Part shown: in pieces, positions 1 through 8,177 of the stretch
How the letters are laid out: each line of letters begins with the position of its first letter
How positions within the stretch are numbered: position 1 is the stretch's first letter
Assembly (NCBI GenBank): GCA_040218535.1
Contig: JAVJRG010000005.1
Coordinates: 1,612,001 to 1,676,000 of the forward strand
Length of the DNA stretch: 64,000 bases
Source: Lacipirellulaceae bacterium
Lineage (GTDB): Bacteria > Planctomycetota > Planctomycetia > Pirellulales > Lacipirellulaceae
Direction: 5' to 3'
Notes under the pieces: model-generated
Database searches by the model: none
The model's input: the letters and a program-made list of their open reading frames with translations, nothing else
What the model was told of the DNA's origin: nothing
Translations under genes and position numbers: made by a program

Positions 1-1
1 G

Positions 2-1186
2 GCCGTCATGAGTACCCAAGGTCGCGTTGAGGTAATGACGGCTGAAAACCGCTTGATTGTGGTCGACACAGCAGATCGCCTGGAGATGGTGCGACGCGTC
101 TTGGCTCGCATTGATCGCCCTCGTCCGCAGGTGCGGATCACGGCTCTTATTTATGACTTGAGCCTTGAGGATGTTGAGCAACTTGGCCTGAACTGGAACA
201 GTGGCGGTAAAGGTAATTCCTTAGGTGCTGAAGGCGGACCGAATCAGCTTCTACAACTCGATACGACAACGCTTGCTCCCTTCACCGCGGGCGGAGCTGG
301 TGGGGCACTGACAGTGCAAAGCCTGACCCGCAACTTTGACATTACCGCAGTAGCGCTGGCTTTACAGAACGCGAATGACGCCCGGCTGTTGGCAGATCCC
401 AACGTTACGGTCATGGACAACGAAGTGGCGGAATGGAAAAGCGTTTCGGAAATTCCCTTCCAGCAAGCAACACAAACAGAGTTTGGTGGCAACATTGGCA
501 CGACAGCCTTCAAGGAAGCCGGTATCACGCTGAAAGTGCAGCCGACAATTGCAGCCGACGGTACTGTGGAGATGCTGATCGAGCCTGAATTCAGTCGACT
601 CGCGGGTTTTACTCCTCAAGAGAACCAGCCGATTATCGATACACGGAAGACCAGCACGACCGTGCGTGTGGCAAATCGTCAGACGCTGGTGCTCAGTGGC
701 CTACGGCAACGGAGCGACACGGGTGAGTTCAATGGCATCCCCTTCTTGAAAGACATCAAAGGAATCGGTCCCCTGTTCCGATCGCGTGACACGCTCGTTC
801 GGGAAAGCGAACTGATTGTGTTCATCATGCCAGAGATCGTCGGCTACGAAGATCCGCTCGACGCCCGCCAGTATCAGGCTCTCGACACGGTGAACTGCCG
901 CCTCGCCCGTATTCCCGAGGCTGAAGGGTGCCCTTCGGACGGTCAAGGCTGCAGCGATTGCGTTGGCGACTGGGGAGACGAGCACCTAATCCAGCTTCCA
1001 CCCGTCGAACAAGAGCCCGCCATGGAAGTGCCTGTCTCCGACGTTGGCCCGATGCGACAGAACTACGAAGCGCGCTTCCGGGCGAATGCCCCCAGCCAAT
1101 TGCAGGGAAGGCTTACTGATCGCTCCACAGAGAAAGACCCCGCTCCCGCTAAGCGGAGTATCTGGCAACGAATGAAGGGCTCGTAA
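2..1186 (+). CDS. Type IV pilus / type II secretion secretin, 3' part
   Basis: Outer-membrane secretin of the PilQ/GspD family, cut at its 5' end by the window edge; the frame is open to base 2. About 392 residues are visible. The segment VRITALIYDLSLEDVEQLG matches the end of a secretin N-domain. Residues about 95-285 form the secretin channel domain, with the typical VTVMDNEVAEW, TTVRVANRQTLVLSGL and ESELIVFIMPEIV stretches. Beyond it lies a roughly 105-residue C-terminal extension with four cysteines close together (NC, GC, GC, DC near residues 298-317), which is unusual for a secretin. A PilP-like gene follows on the same strand, so this looks like the end of a pilus-assembly operon. PilQ versus GspD cannot be settled without the missing N-terminal part. 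Confidence 0.9.
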   Translation, partial: AVMSTQGRVEVMTAENRLIVVDTADRLEMVRRVLARIDRPRPQVRITALIYDLSLEDVEQLGLNWNSGGKGNSLGAEGGPNQLLQLDTTTLAPFTAGGAGGALTVQSLTRNFDITAVALALQNANDARLLADPNVTVMDNEVAEWKSVSEIPFQQATQTEFGGNIGTTAFKEAGITLKVQPTIAADGTVEMLIEPEFSRLAGFTPQENQPIIDTRKTSTTVRVANRQTLVLSGLRQRSDTGEFNGIPFLKDIKGIGPLFRSRDTLVRESELIVFIMPEIVGYEDPLDARQYQALDTVNCRLARIPEAEGCPSDGQGCSDCVGDWGDEHLIQLPPVEQEPAMEVPVSDVGPMRQNYEARFRANAPSQLQGRLTDRSTEKDPAPAKRSIWQRMKGS

Positions 1187-1366
1187 CGAATCTGCGGCCT
1201 AAGGTGTACTCAGCCGAGGGACTACGGCTCTGTTTTTCTCCCTTGTTTTCTAGGGTCTTTCTAACACCCGCAGCTGAGAGAGCTACCTTTGAGTAGCTAA
1301 ATCCCTCAAGTCGGTTCCGCTTTTGGATCCGTATGTCGGATGAGACGACGTTCAAGGCATAATCTT

Positions 1367-1879
1367 ATGAGACAGTCCCCAATCTCACTTCCGCTCTTAT
1401 TGCTTCCTCTTGCGATGCAGGGTTGCAGCGAGGCGGAACCGTCTGCCGTGGTCGCACCACCAGTGGCAGCAGTCGCGACACAAAGCACTGCACCCCCTAA
1501 GCAACAGGCCAAGCCTGCTTCTTCCAAAAAGAAGAGTGACGCTCCAAAAGGCAAGGAACTGAAGGGCACCGACCAGCCGGCTAAGGTGGAGAAGAAGGCG
1601 GATTACGCGCCTCCGTTTCCTGACCGTGTCGAAATGTTTGCCGCTCCACGCCGCAATGGAGCCCTCAAGAACAACAATGGCGAACAGGGTGAAGCCGTCG
1701 AACTGATGGGCTTCTCGACGCTCGACAAACCCCGCGCATTGCTACTGCTCAATGGGGAAGTCTCGACGCTTGCTGAGGGTGACAAAGTTGGCGAGCTCGA
1801 AGTGGTTTCCATTCAGCCGCCCACGAAAGTGGTTCTCCAGCAAGGGCGTCAACGGACGCAATTGTCGCTAGACAATTAG
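1367..1879 (+). CDS. PilP/GspC-like inner-membrane or lipoprotein component
   Basis: Small exported protein of about 170 residues. An ATG at 1340 is in frame, but the ATG at 1367 gives a cleaner signal sequence (MRQSPISLPLLLLPLAMQGC), which ends in a lipobox-like LAMQGC, weak at the -2 and -3 positions. A Pro/Ala/Lys-rich linker follows (residues about 20-75). The C-terminal 60 residues (LMGFSTLDKPRALLLLNGEV, then TLAEGDKVGELEVVSIQPPT) resemble the small beta domain of PilP/GspC proteins that contact secretins. It sits directly downstream of the secretin gene, which supports that role. Assignment rests on architecture and context, because the sequence is short and diverged. Confidence 0.6.
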   Translation: MRQSPISLPLLLLPLAMQGCSEAEPSAVVAPPVAAVATQSTAPPKQQAKPASSKKKSDAPKGKELKGTDQPAKVEKKADYAPPFPDRVEMFAAPRRNGALKNNNGEQGEAVELMGFSTLDKPRALLLLNGEVSTLAEGDKVGELEVVSIQPPTKVVLQQGRQRTQLSLDN

Positions 1880-1897
1880 TTGGGATGACTGTTCGCT

Positions 1898-3310
1898 TTA
1901 GACGTGATTCAACTTGTTCAGCCCGTTGTACGCTGCCACCTTGTAGCACTCGGCTAACGTTGGGAAGTTGAACACGTTGTTGATGAAGAACTCAGCCCTG
2001 CCGCCTAGAGTCATCACGGCTTGGCCGATATGGATGAGCTCTGTTGCTCCGGTCCCAATCGTGTGCACGCCCATGATTTCGTGCGTGTCTTGGTGGATCA
2101 AGAGCTTGAGCATCCCCAGGTCGTCACCGATGAGTTGGCCACGGGCGATTTCGCGATAGTGGGCGATACCTGCTTCGTAAGGGATGCCTTCTTCAGTGAG
2201 TTGCTCTTCCGTCTTGCCGACCATCGAGATCTCTGGCACAGCATAGATGCCGTAAGGAAAGAGCGAGGTGTTGTAATTACCCACATCGCACTGACCAAAA
2301 GCGTGGCAGATGGCCCGGCGGCCCTGTTCCATTGAAGTGGAGGCTAACGCCGGGAAACCAATCACGTCGCCGGCGGCATAAACGTGGTCGACGTTCGTTT
2401 GGTAGTCATCATTGACGTGCAGGCGCTCACGATCATCGAATTCAATGCCAACTTTTCCTAGTCCTAAAGCACCGCAGACGCCCTGTCTCCCGACGGCATA
2501 AAGCAAAGTTTCCGCCCGTAGTGTTTTGCCTGATTCAAGTTGCGCTTGCACGAGCGTGTGCGAGGTTCCGTTTTCGACATGAACTTCTTTGATCTCTTCA
2601 ACTTTCTCACCCAAGCGCAGCGTGACGCTCTTTTGTCGTAAGAAGTATTGAAATGCGTCACAAATCTCTCGATCAAGGAAGCCGAGCAATCGGTTGCGGC
2701 CTTCGACCAGCGTCACACGCACACCGAGCGTCGACATGATGCAGGCATATTCAGTGCCGATGACGCCACCACCAACTACGATCATTGTCCTGGGAAGGCG
2801 ATCCAGCTTGAGAATTTCGTCGCTTGTGAGGATCGAATGCTCGTTGAACGGAATGTGGCTTGGGCGGGCAGGGCGGGTTCCGACAGCAATGAGAAACTGG
2901 TCTGCGGTGATGACTTCCGAGTTGTCTGGACCATGCACCACCAATTCATTAGGCGATTGAAACTCCGCTCGACCCCAGATCAGTTCGACATGATTTCGTT
3001 CGAACTGGCTACGAATTACGTCCCACTCGTGCCTGATCACTTGTTGCGAGACGGACGCAAGGTCGGCAACCGTGATTTCGCTCTTGACCCGCGTCGTGTT
3101 CCCAAACAGGCCCTTTCGGTTGGCTCCGGTGAGGTGAAGCGCCGCTTCACGGAGCGCCTTCGAGGGGATCGTCCCCGTATTGATCTGGGCCCCACCCAAG
3201 ACGGCATTTTTCTCAATGATTGCGACCCTCTTGCCGAGTTTGGCCGCTTGGATCGCGCCCTTTTGGCCCGCGGGACCGGTTCCGATGACAATGCAGTCGT
3301 AGTGTTTCAT
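1898..3310 (-). CDS. sthA: Soluble pyridine nucleotide transhydrogenase
   Basis: Flavoprotein of 470 residues that moves hydride between NADPH and NAD+ in the cytoplasm. The N-terminal FAD dinucleotide fold reads CIVIGTGPAGQKGAIQAAK, a second fold for NAD(P) reads MIVVGGGVIGTEYACIMS, and a C-terminal dimerisation domain ends near ATELIHIGQAVMTLGG. At the place where dihydrolipoamide dehydrogenases have the redox pair CxxxxC, this protein reads GGAQINTGTIPSKALREA with no cysteine. That is the mark of the SthA group, although E. coli SthA keeps one Cys. The frame stays open further upstream, but MKHYDCIVIGTG at 3310 is the natural start. It is divergent from rarA across 193 bp and converges with the PilP-like gene 18 bp away. 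Confidence 0.9.
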   Translation of the reverse strand: MKHYDCIVIGTGPAGQKGAIQAAKLGKRVAIIEKNAVLGGAQINTGTIPSKALREAALHLTGANRKGLFGNTTRVKSEITVADLASVSQQVIRHEWDVIRSQFERNHVELIWGRAEFQSPNELVVHGPDNSEVITADQFLIAVGTRPARPSHIPFNEHSILTSDEILKLDRLPRTMIVVGGGVIGTEYACIMSTLGVRVTLVEGRNRLLGFLDREICDAFQYFLRQKSVTLRLGEKVEEIKEVHVENGTSHTLVQAQLESGKTLRAETLLYAVGRQGVCGALGLGKVGIEFDDRERLHVNDDYQTNVDHVYAAGDVIGFPALASTSMEQGRRAICHAFGQCDVGNYNTSLFPYGIYAVPEISMVGKTEEQLTEEGIPYEAGIAHYREIARGQLIGDDLGMLKLLIHQDTHEIMGVHTIGTGATELIHIGQAVMTLGGRAEFFINNVFNFPTLAECYKVAAYNGLNKLNHV

Positions 3311-3503
3311 GGCGAAGCGATCTCGGCGAATTCGAGGAATGGCTGTGGTTAAGAGCGTCTCGTAGGACCATCGACCCCAAACATGACAACTCTCTAGTCG
3401 GTCCGCCTGTGCCGTTATTACCCTTAGGGTAGCGAGGCGAACCCTGACGGCGTACAACGACTGTAAGGATTGTAGTCCGTTTCTCACATTCATCGACCCT
3501 AGA

Positions 3504-4841
3504 ATGATGTCGCTTTTTGCTGCCCAAGAGGAAGAGAACCGCCAGAGCGTGATGCCGTTGGCGGCACGGATGCGTCCACGCACGCTCGACGAATTCGCAG
3601 GACAGCAGCATTTTCTCGGCGAAGGCAAACTGCTGCGGCGACTGATTAAAGCGGATCGACTCTCTGCGGTGATCTTCTTCGGCCCCCCCGGCACTGGGAA
3701 AACCACCCTGGCTCATTTGCTGGCGAGTTCAACGCAACAGCGATTCCGCCAGTTGAATGCTGTCAGTAGCGGCGTGAAGGAGCTTCGCGAAGTTCTTGAC
3801 GAGAGCCGAGATTCGGTCGCTTCTGGCGGATCGCGAACATTGCTGTTTATCGATGAGATCCATCGCTTCAACCGATCCCAGCAAGATGCTTTATTGCCCG
3901 ATGTCGAAGCGGGCAACGTGGTCTTGGTGGGAGCAACCACGTCGAACCCCTTCTTCGCCGTCAACGATGCGCTGGTGAGCCGGAGTCAAGTATTTGAGTT
4001 CCACCCGCTCACCGAAGACGACGTGTTTGGGCTGTTGAACCGAGCACTAGCGGACGGAGAGCAAGGCTTAGGCAAGATTTCCGTCGAAGCCCATCCTGAG
4101 GCTCTTGAGTTCCTCGCCAAAGTCTGCGACGGTGACGCGCGACGGGCGTTGAGTGCCCTGGAAGTCGCGGTACTGTCCAGCAGCGAGCGTCCCGTCGAAC
4201 TCAACTTGGAGCTCGCGGCTGAATCGGTCCAACGCAAAGCCATTCAATACGACGCTAGCGGCGACAGCCACTACGACGCGGCTAGCGCTTTGATCAAGAG
4301 CATCCGCGGAAGTGATCCTGATGCGGGCCTGTACTGGCTGGCTCGAATGATTGAAGGGGGCGAGGATATTCGCTTTCTCTGCCGCCGGCTGGTGATCCTC
4401 GCCAGCGAAGACATCGGCAACGCAGACCCTCGCGCACTACCGCTCGCCGTGGCGACGATGCAGGCTTGCGAATTCGTCGGTTTGCCGGAGTGTCAATTGA
4501 ATCTTTCGCAATGCGTGACCTATCTGGCTTGTGCCCCGAAATCGAATGCGGCGACCGTTGCGATTGGCGAAGCTCGTACCGACGTCCGTGAGGGACGATT
4601 AGTGCCCGTACCGATGCACCTGCGCGATGGGCATTACGCAGGTTCGAAGCGGCTGGGGCATGGCCAAGGGTATGAATACGCCCATAACGCGGAGGACGGT
4701 ATCGCTTCGCAGGACTATCTGGGCGTAGAAAGGGAGTATTACCGTCCGGTGGATCGCGGCTTCGAGAAAGAACTTCAGGAACGCGTCGCAGCGATTCGCG
4801 CGAAGTTAGCGGCGGCGAAGTCAAACGAAATGGAACGCTAG
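3504..4841 (+). CDS. rarA: Replication-associated recombination protein A (AAA+ ATPase)
   Basis: 445-residue clamp-loader-like AAA+ ATPase that acts at stalled replication forks (RarA/MgsA). It has Walker A GPPGTGKTTL near residue 55, Walker B LLFIDEIHRFNRSQQDALLP near residue 113, and sensor 1 VGATTSNPFF. A C-terminal tetramerisation region follows, containing DPDAGLYWLARMIEGGED and HLRDGHYAGSKRLGHGQGY. Length and motif order are standard for the family. Two adjacent ATGs (3504, 3507) could both start. The gene ends five bases before a long palindromic element (4847-4991). It appears monocistronic. Confidence 0.95.
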   Translation: MMSLFAAQEEENRQSVMPLAARMRPRTLDEFAGQQHFLGEGKLLRRLIKADRLSAVIFFGPPGTGKTTLAHLLASSTQQRFRQLNAVSSGVKELREVLDESRDSVASGGSRTLLFIDEIHRFNRSQQDALLPDVEAGNVVLVGATTSNPFFAVNDALVSRSQVFEFHPLTEDDVFGLLNRALADGEQGLGKISVEAHPEALEFLAKVCDGDARRALSALEVAVLSSSERPVELNLELAAESVQRKAIQYDASGDSHYDAASALIKSIRGSDPDAGLYWLARMIEGGEDIRFLCRRLVILASEDIGNADPRALPLAVATMQACEFVGLPECQLNLSQCVTYLACAPKSNAATVAIGEARTDVREGRLVPVPMHLRDGHYAGSKRLGHGQGYEYAHNAEDGIASQDYLGVEREYYRPVDRGFEKELQERVAAIRAKLAAAKSNEMER

Positions 4842-4846
4842 TTTTC

Positions 4847-4991
4847 GGCCACGGATTTCACGGATGACGCGGATTTGTTTTTACAGGAGGAAACGGAGGG
4901 TACTGAGTGCGAAGTCTCATATCTAAACCTCTCCGCTATCTCTGCTTCCTCCTGTTCAATAATATCCGCGTCATCAGTGAAATCCGTGGCC
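4847..4991. repeat. Gene-end palindrome family A, copy 1
   Basis: Imperfect inverted repeat of about 145 bp. The outer arms (4847-4877 and 4962-4991) carry CCACGGATTTCACGGAT and its complement, with about three mismatches over 30 bases. Inside are shorter inverted arms: ACAGGAGGAA near 4883 and TTCCTCCTGT near 4946. It starts five bases after the rarA stop. The same arm sequence and the inner AACAGGAGGGAACGGAG-like word recur at 47415-47602 and 52322-52479. It has no coding content and could fold into one long hairpin in RNA. Confidence 0.85.
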
Positions 4992-5025
4992 AAAGCTCAG
5001 CCCTTTTGCTGTGAGTAATCTGCCT

Positions 5026-5502
5026 ATGTCTAGCGATATGATCTCTGCTCCCTTCGACGCGGACACAACCGGTATTATTCTTGTTGATCACGGGTCGCGT
5101 CGTGCCGAAAGCAACGAACTACTTCTCGAAGTCGTTGCTGCCTACGACAACTCTTCCGATTGGAGAATCGTTGAGCCAGCGCACATGGAACTTGCCGAGC
5201 CTTCGATTGAAACCGCGTTCGGACGCTGTCTCGAGCGAGGGGCCGAGCGAGTTGTCGTGTTCCCCTACTTTCTATCACCGGGGCGGCACTGGAATAGCGA
5301 CATCCCCCGTTTGGCTGGCGAAGCCTCGCAGAAGCATGGCAATATTCCTTACGTGGTGACTGCACCGCTAGGTCTGCACGAACTGATGATGCAAGTCATT
5401 AGCGACCGCATCGATCATTGCCTCCAGCGCGTTAAGGGCGTCGCAGACTCGTGCGACGTTTGTAGCGAATCGACTGGGTGCAAATACGCCGCCGAAGGGT
5501 AA
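5026..5502 (+). CDS. CbiX/SirB-type sirohydrochlorin chelatase
   Basis: Short single-domain chelatase of about 158 residues that would insert Co2+ or Fe2+ into sirohydrochlorin in the cobalamin/siroheme branch. LVDHGSRRAESNELL carries the N-terminal catalytic His, and VVVFPYFLSPGRHWNSDIP carries the second metal-binding His. The C-terminal 17 residues hold CDVCSESTGCKYAAEG, three cysteines in CxxC-x6-C spacing, which may bind an Fe-S cluster or metal as in some long CbiX proteins. A GTG at 5011 is an alternative start; I prefer the ATG at 5026, with low certainty. No other tetrapyrrole gene lies nearby. Whether the product is cobalt or iron chelatase cannot be told from sequence. Confidence 0.8.
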   Translation: MSSDMISAPFDADTTGIILVDHGSRRAESNELLLEVVAAYDNSSDWRIVEPAHMELAEPSIETAFGRCLERGAERVVVFPYFLSPGRHWNSDIPRLAGEASQKHGNIPYVVTAPLGLHELMMQVISDRIDHCLQRVKGVADSCDVCSESTGCKYAAEG

Positions 5503-5620
5503 GATGTGTTGCTCGTCCAATCGCGGCGAAGTTGCCGGCTTCTAGGCCCATTGGCTAGCACAGTAACACCTCGCTAACGCTTTGCGCTGCGAGAAAGCTT
5601 TCTAGACAAAGGATGAATTG

Positions 5621-6940
5621 GTGAAGCCTTTCGAATCTTTGCTACGTGCTTTTCTTGATCTGCACCCCGAAGATGCGGCAAGGTCGTTTGAAACGATCGA
5701 GTTCCACGAAGCACTACGACTGTTCAAGAAACTCCCCAATAGCGTGGCCGCGTCCTTGCTTGAGCGGCTGAACTTAACCGTCGCTGCACGTATCTTGGAG
5801 AAGCAAGATACTCACAGAGCCGTGGAATTACTGTCCGCGATTCCCACTCGTCAGGCGTCTTCGCTGACGCACTTAATGGACGACGCCCAAAAGGCATTGA
5901 TCCTCGAATCGTTGCCGGAGTCAGAGGCGCGTATACTCCGGGAACTTGACGCTTACGCACCCGAAACTTCCGGTGGCATGATGGAGCCGGGTGTCGTTTC
6001 GCTCTCGATTGATCTGACGGCTCAACAAGCGATCGCAGCAATTCGAAAAGCTCCGCGAGAAGCGCTTCATTATCTGTATGTCACAAATCGTAAGGGAGAG
6101 TTATCCGGCGTTCTCAATATGCGAGATTTGCTCCTCGCAGCACCGCGCGATCTGATTGAACCACTGGTGAAGCGTGATATCGTTGCGATTCCCGACACGA
6201 TGGATCGAGAAGAGGTCGTCACGCTGATGCAGGATCGCAGGTTCCTCGCATTGCCTGTGGTCGACTTCGAGGGTCGACTTATCGGAGTTGTGAAACATGA
6301 TGAAGCATTGCAGGCCGTGCAGCTCGAAGCGTTTGAAGACCTCCAAAAGATCGTCGGTGCCGGAGCCGAAGAGCGAGCTATGTCACCCGTCCGCACGGTC
6401 GTCCGCAGCCGATTACCGTGGCTGTTTGTCAATCTACTGACGGCATTTATGGCCGCGGCGGTGATTGGCTTGTTCGAAGGGATCATCGCTAAGGTAGCAG
6501 CGTTGGCGGTGTTGATGCCCGTTGTGGCTGGGCAAGGTGGTAATACCGGCTCTCAATCACTGGCTGTGGTGATGCGTGGTCTAGCGCTCCGCGAAATCAT
6601 TCCTGGTGTCGAGAAGAAAGTCATCCGTAAAGAATTGATTGGCGGACTGGTCAACGGTGTTTCGATAGCCTTGGTTACCGCTGTCGCAGTTTTCGGCTGG
6701 AGAATTCTGAAAGGCGATCCCTTGGAGGCGTGTACCGGGCTGTCGCTGGTCATTGGCCTCTCAATGATCGTCAACATGGGAACGGCCGCTCTGTCGGGAG
6801 CAGTGATTCCGCTTGTGCTCAAATCACTCGGTCGCGATCCGGCACAGTCGGCGTCGATCTTTCTGACCACCGTGACCGATATCGTGGGCTTCGCTTCGTT
6901 CTTAGGTTTTGCCGTCCTCTTCTCGGGGATGATCATGTAG
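5621..6940 (+). CDS. mgtE: MgtE-type magnesium channel/transporter
   Basis: 439-residue Mg2+ channel of the inner membrane. The N-terminal MgtE helical domain covers residues about 5-125 (LDLHPEDAARSFETIEF, then helical repeats). A pair of CBS domains (about 130-255) senses Mg2+. A C-terminal pore domain of about five helices (265-439) includes LPWLFVNLLTAFMAAAVIG and the pore-helix motif VVAGQGGNTGSQSLAVVMRG. The GTG start at 5621 has AAAGGA seven bases upstream; a TTG at 5618 is less well spaced. It stands alone, and I see no recognisable magnesium riboswitch in the 118 bp upstream. Confidence 0.95.
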   Translation: MKPFESLLRAFLDLHPEDAARSFETIEFHEALRLFKKLPNSVAASLLERLNLTVAARILEKQDTHRAVELLSAIPTRQASSLTHLMDDAQKALILESLPESEARILRELDAYAPETSGGMMEPGVVSLSIDLTAQQAIAAIRKAPREALHYLYVTNRKGELSGVLNMRDLLLAAPRDLIEPLVKRDIVAIPDTMDREEVVTLMQDRRFLALPVVDFEGRLIGVVKHDEALQAVQLEAFEDLQKIVGAGAEERAMSPVRTVVRSRLPWLFVNLLTAFMAAAVIGLFEGIIAKVAALAVLMPVVAGQGGNTGSQSLAVVMRGLALREIIPGVEKKVIRKELIGGLVNGVSIALVTAVAVFGWRILKGDPLEACTGLSLVIGLSMIVNMGTAALSGAVIPLVLKSLGRDPAQSASIFLTTVTDIVGFASFLGFAVLFSGMIM

Positions 6941-7088
6941 CCAAAAGGAGCTGCTAGCAAGATTCGCTGCAAGAGACAGTGGCTTTGGCTTACATGTTAG
7001 TTTCTTCCGGTTAGGAAAACTTTAACTCTTAGTGCCTAACGTCCGATACCAGTCCGTAGACCCATTCTATGCGCTGGAGTCACGGACG

Positions 7089-8099
7089 ATGGAACGTACC
7101 AAACTGCCTTTACTGCTAGCACTCACTTCGCTTTTTCTCTCTGCCGGCACGTTCGCGGCTGAGCCGTTTGTGCCGGGTACTGGCGTCAAAGTTGAGCGTT
7201 TGGGGGACGACTTCGAGGATGCGAATTGGAAGTACACGATGAATGGCAGCAAGGCCAGTCACGAGCAAGATAAGAAGCAACGAGCTCCAGGCGGTTTCTC
7301 ACACAACAAACGTTGGTACGAGAGCGCGTTACGCGGACAGCCGGATGTCGTCCAACGGATCGCGACTCCACCTGGTGGTATGGCTGGAAGTGAAGGCTCG
7401 CTGCTGATGGCGACACGGCTATCAGGAATTCCTGGGAAGCTTGCCGGCGAGCAGATGCAAGACGACCTGATTATGGGCGTGCAAACGAGGCTCGGTCGAC
7501 CAATTCATGTTTCCTGGCAGCCAAGTGCGACCGTTCGTGTCTATTTGCCAGAATTTCATCGCTGGGAAAATCGCACCGGTGCGAGCTTTGGCTTCCGCGG
7601 CGATGTTCGTGGAAGCAACGCCGATGGGGATATGGAGCCCTATTGGCCCGGGTTCTTCATTTTGTTCCGCAGCGAATCGGACCGTCGTTTCAAAGAAGAT
7701 TACGCACAACTAAGCGTTCGCGCCCGAAAGAATGGCCGTGACGTGCCAGGCCCGAAGATTTACGAGCATGGTTGGTGGACCCTCGGCATGTCCTACACGC
7801 CTGATGGGCAAGTCCATTACTACGCCCGCGAAGGAATCGGTGACTTGACTGAGGATGACCACCTCTTCAGTAGTTTTCCTTACAACTCGAAGGTGAAGTA
7901 TCTCGACAGCATTTTCTTTAACGTCGCGAACTGGGAAAACGGCAAGAACTGGTCAACGCCTTGGGTGATTGACGACCCGAAAGTCTTCGTGATTCCGCCG
8001 AAGGGGCAAACCGTGGCTGATTTGCAGCGTCGCGGGGCAAAGTCTCAGACCGCGCGTCGCCGAACCGGGTTGCAGTCGTTCTTCGATAAGTTCCGGTAA
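7089..8099 (+). CDS. Exported protein of unknown function
   Basis: 336-residue protein with a clear signal peptide (MERTKLPLLLALTSLFLSAG, cleavage near TFAAEP). The ATG at 7089 is chosen because it begins exactly at this signal; a GTG at 7032 would add 19 unlikely residues. The mature part is rich in aromatic residues, Gly and Asp (GASFGFRGDVRGSNADGD, EPYWPGFFILFRSES, EHGWWTLGMSYTPDGQVHYY), as in a beta-sandwich or carbohydrate-lectin-like fold. I recognise no named family. The tail (QRRGAKSQTARRRTGLQSFF) is basic. Neighbours mgtE and oxoprolinase do not suggest a role. Confidence 0.75.
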   Translation: MERTKLPLLLALTSLFLSAGTFAAEPFVPGTGVKVERLGDDFEDANWKYTMNGSKASHEQDKKQRAPGGFSHNKRWYESALRGQPDVVQRIATPPGGMAGSEGSLLMATRLSGIPGKLAGEQMQDDLIMGVQTRLGRPIHVSWQPSATVRVYLPEFHRWENRTGASFGFRGDVRGSNADGDMEPYWPGFFILFRSESDRRFKEDYAQLSVRARKNGRDVPGPKIYEHGWWTLGMSYTPDGQVHYYAREGIGDLTEDDHLFSSFPYNSKVKYLDSIFFNVANWENGKNWSTPWVIDDPKVFVIPPKGQTVADLQRRGAKSQTARRRTGLQSFFDKFR

Positions 8100-8177
8100 G
8101 CTTTGTTGGTAATGTTTTTTGTCAGCGAATTAACCGAATCGCACGAATGACTCGCGATTTGGGTTATCATCAGCGCT

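Noticed and set aside
1212-1237. Terminator-like AGCCG/CGGCT then T-run after the secretin gene
   Set aside because: Stem of only five bases; not convincing as an intrinsic terminator.
2648-3352. 234-residue open frame opposite sthA
   Set aside because: Antisense to the clear sthA gene, composition follows its codons, no recognisable domain.
3419-3431. TACCC-tta-GGGTA between sthA and rarA
   Set aside because: Five-base arms are too short to call an operator.
5503-5620. Magnesium riboswitch before mgtE
   Set aside because: Only 118 bp with no M-box or ykoK core pattern that I can see.
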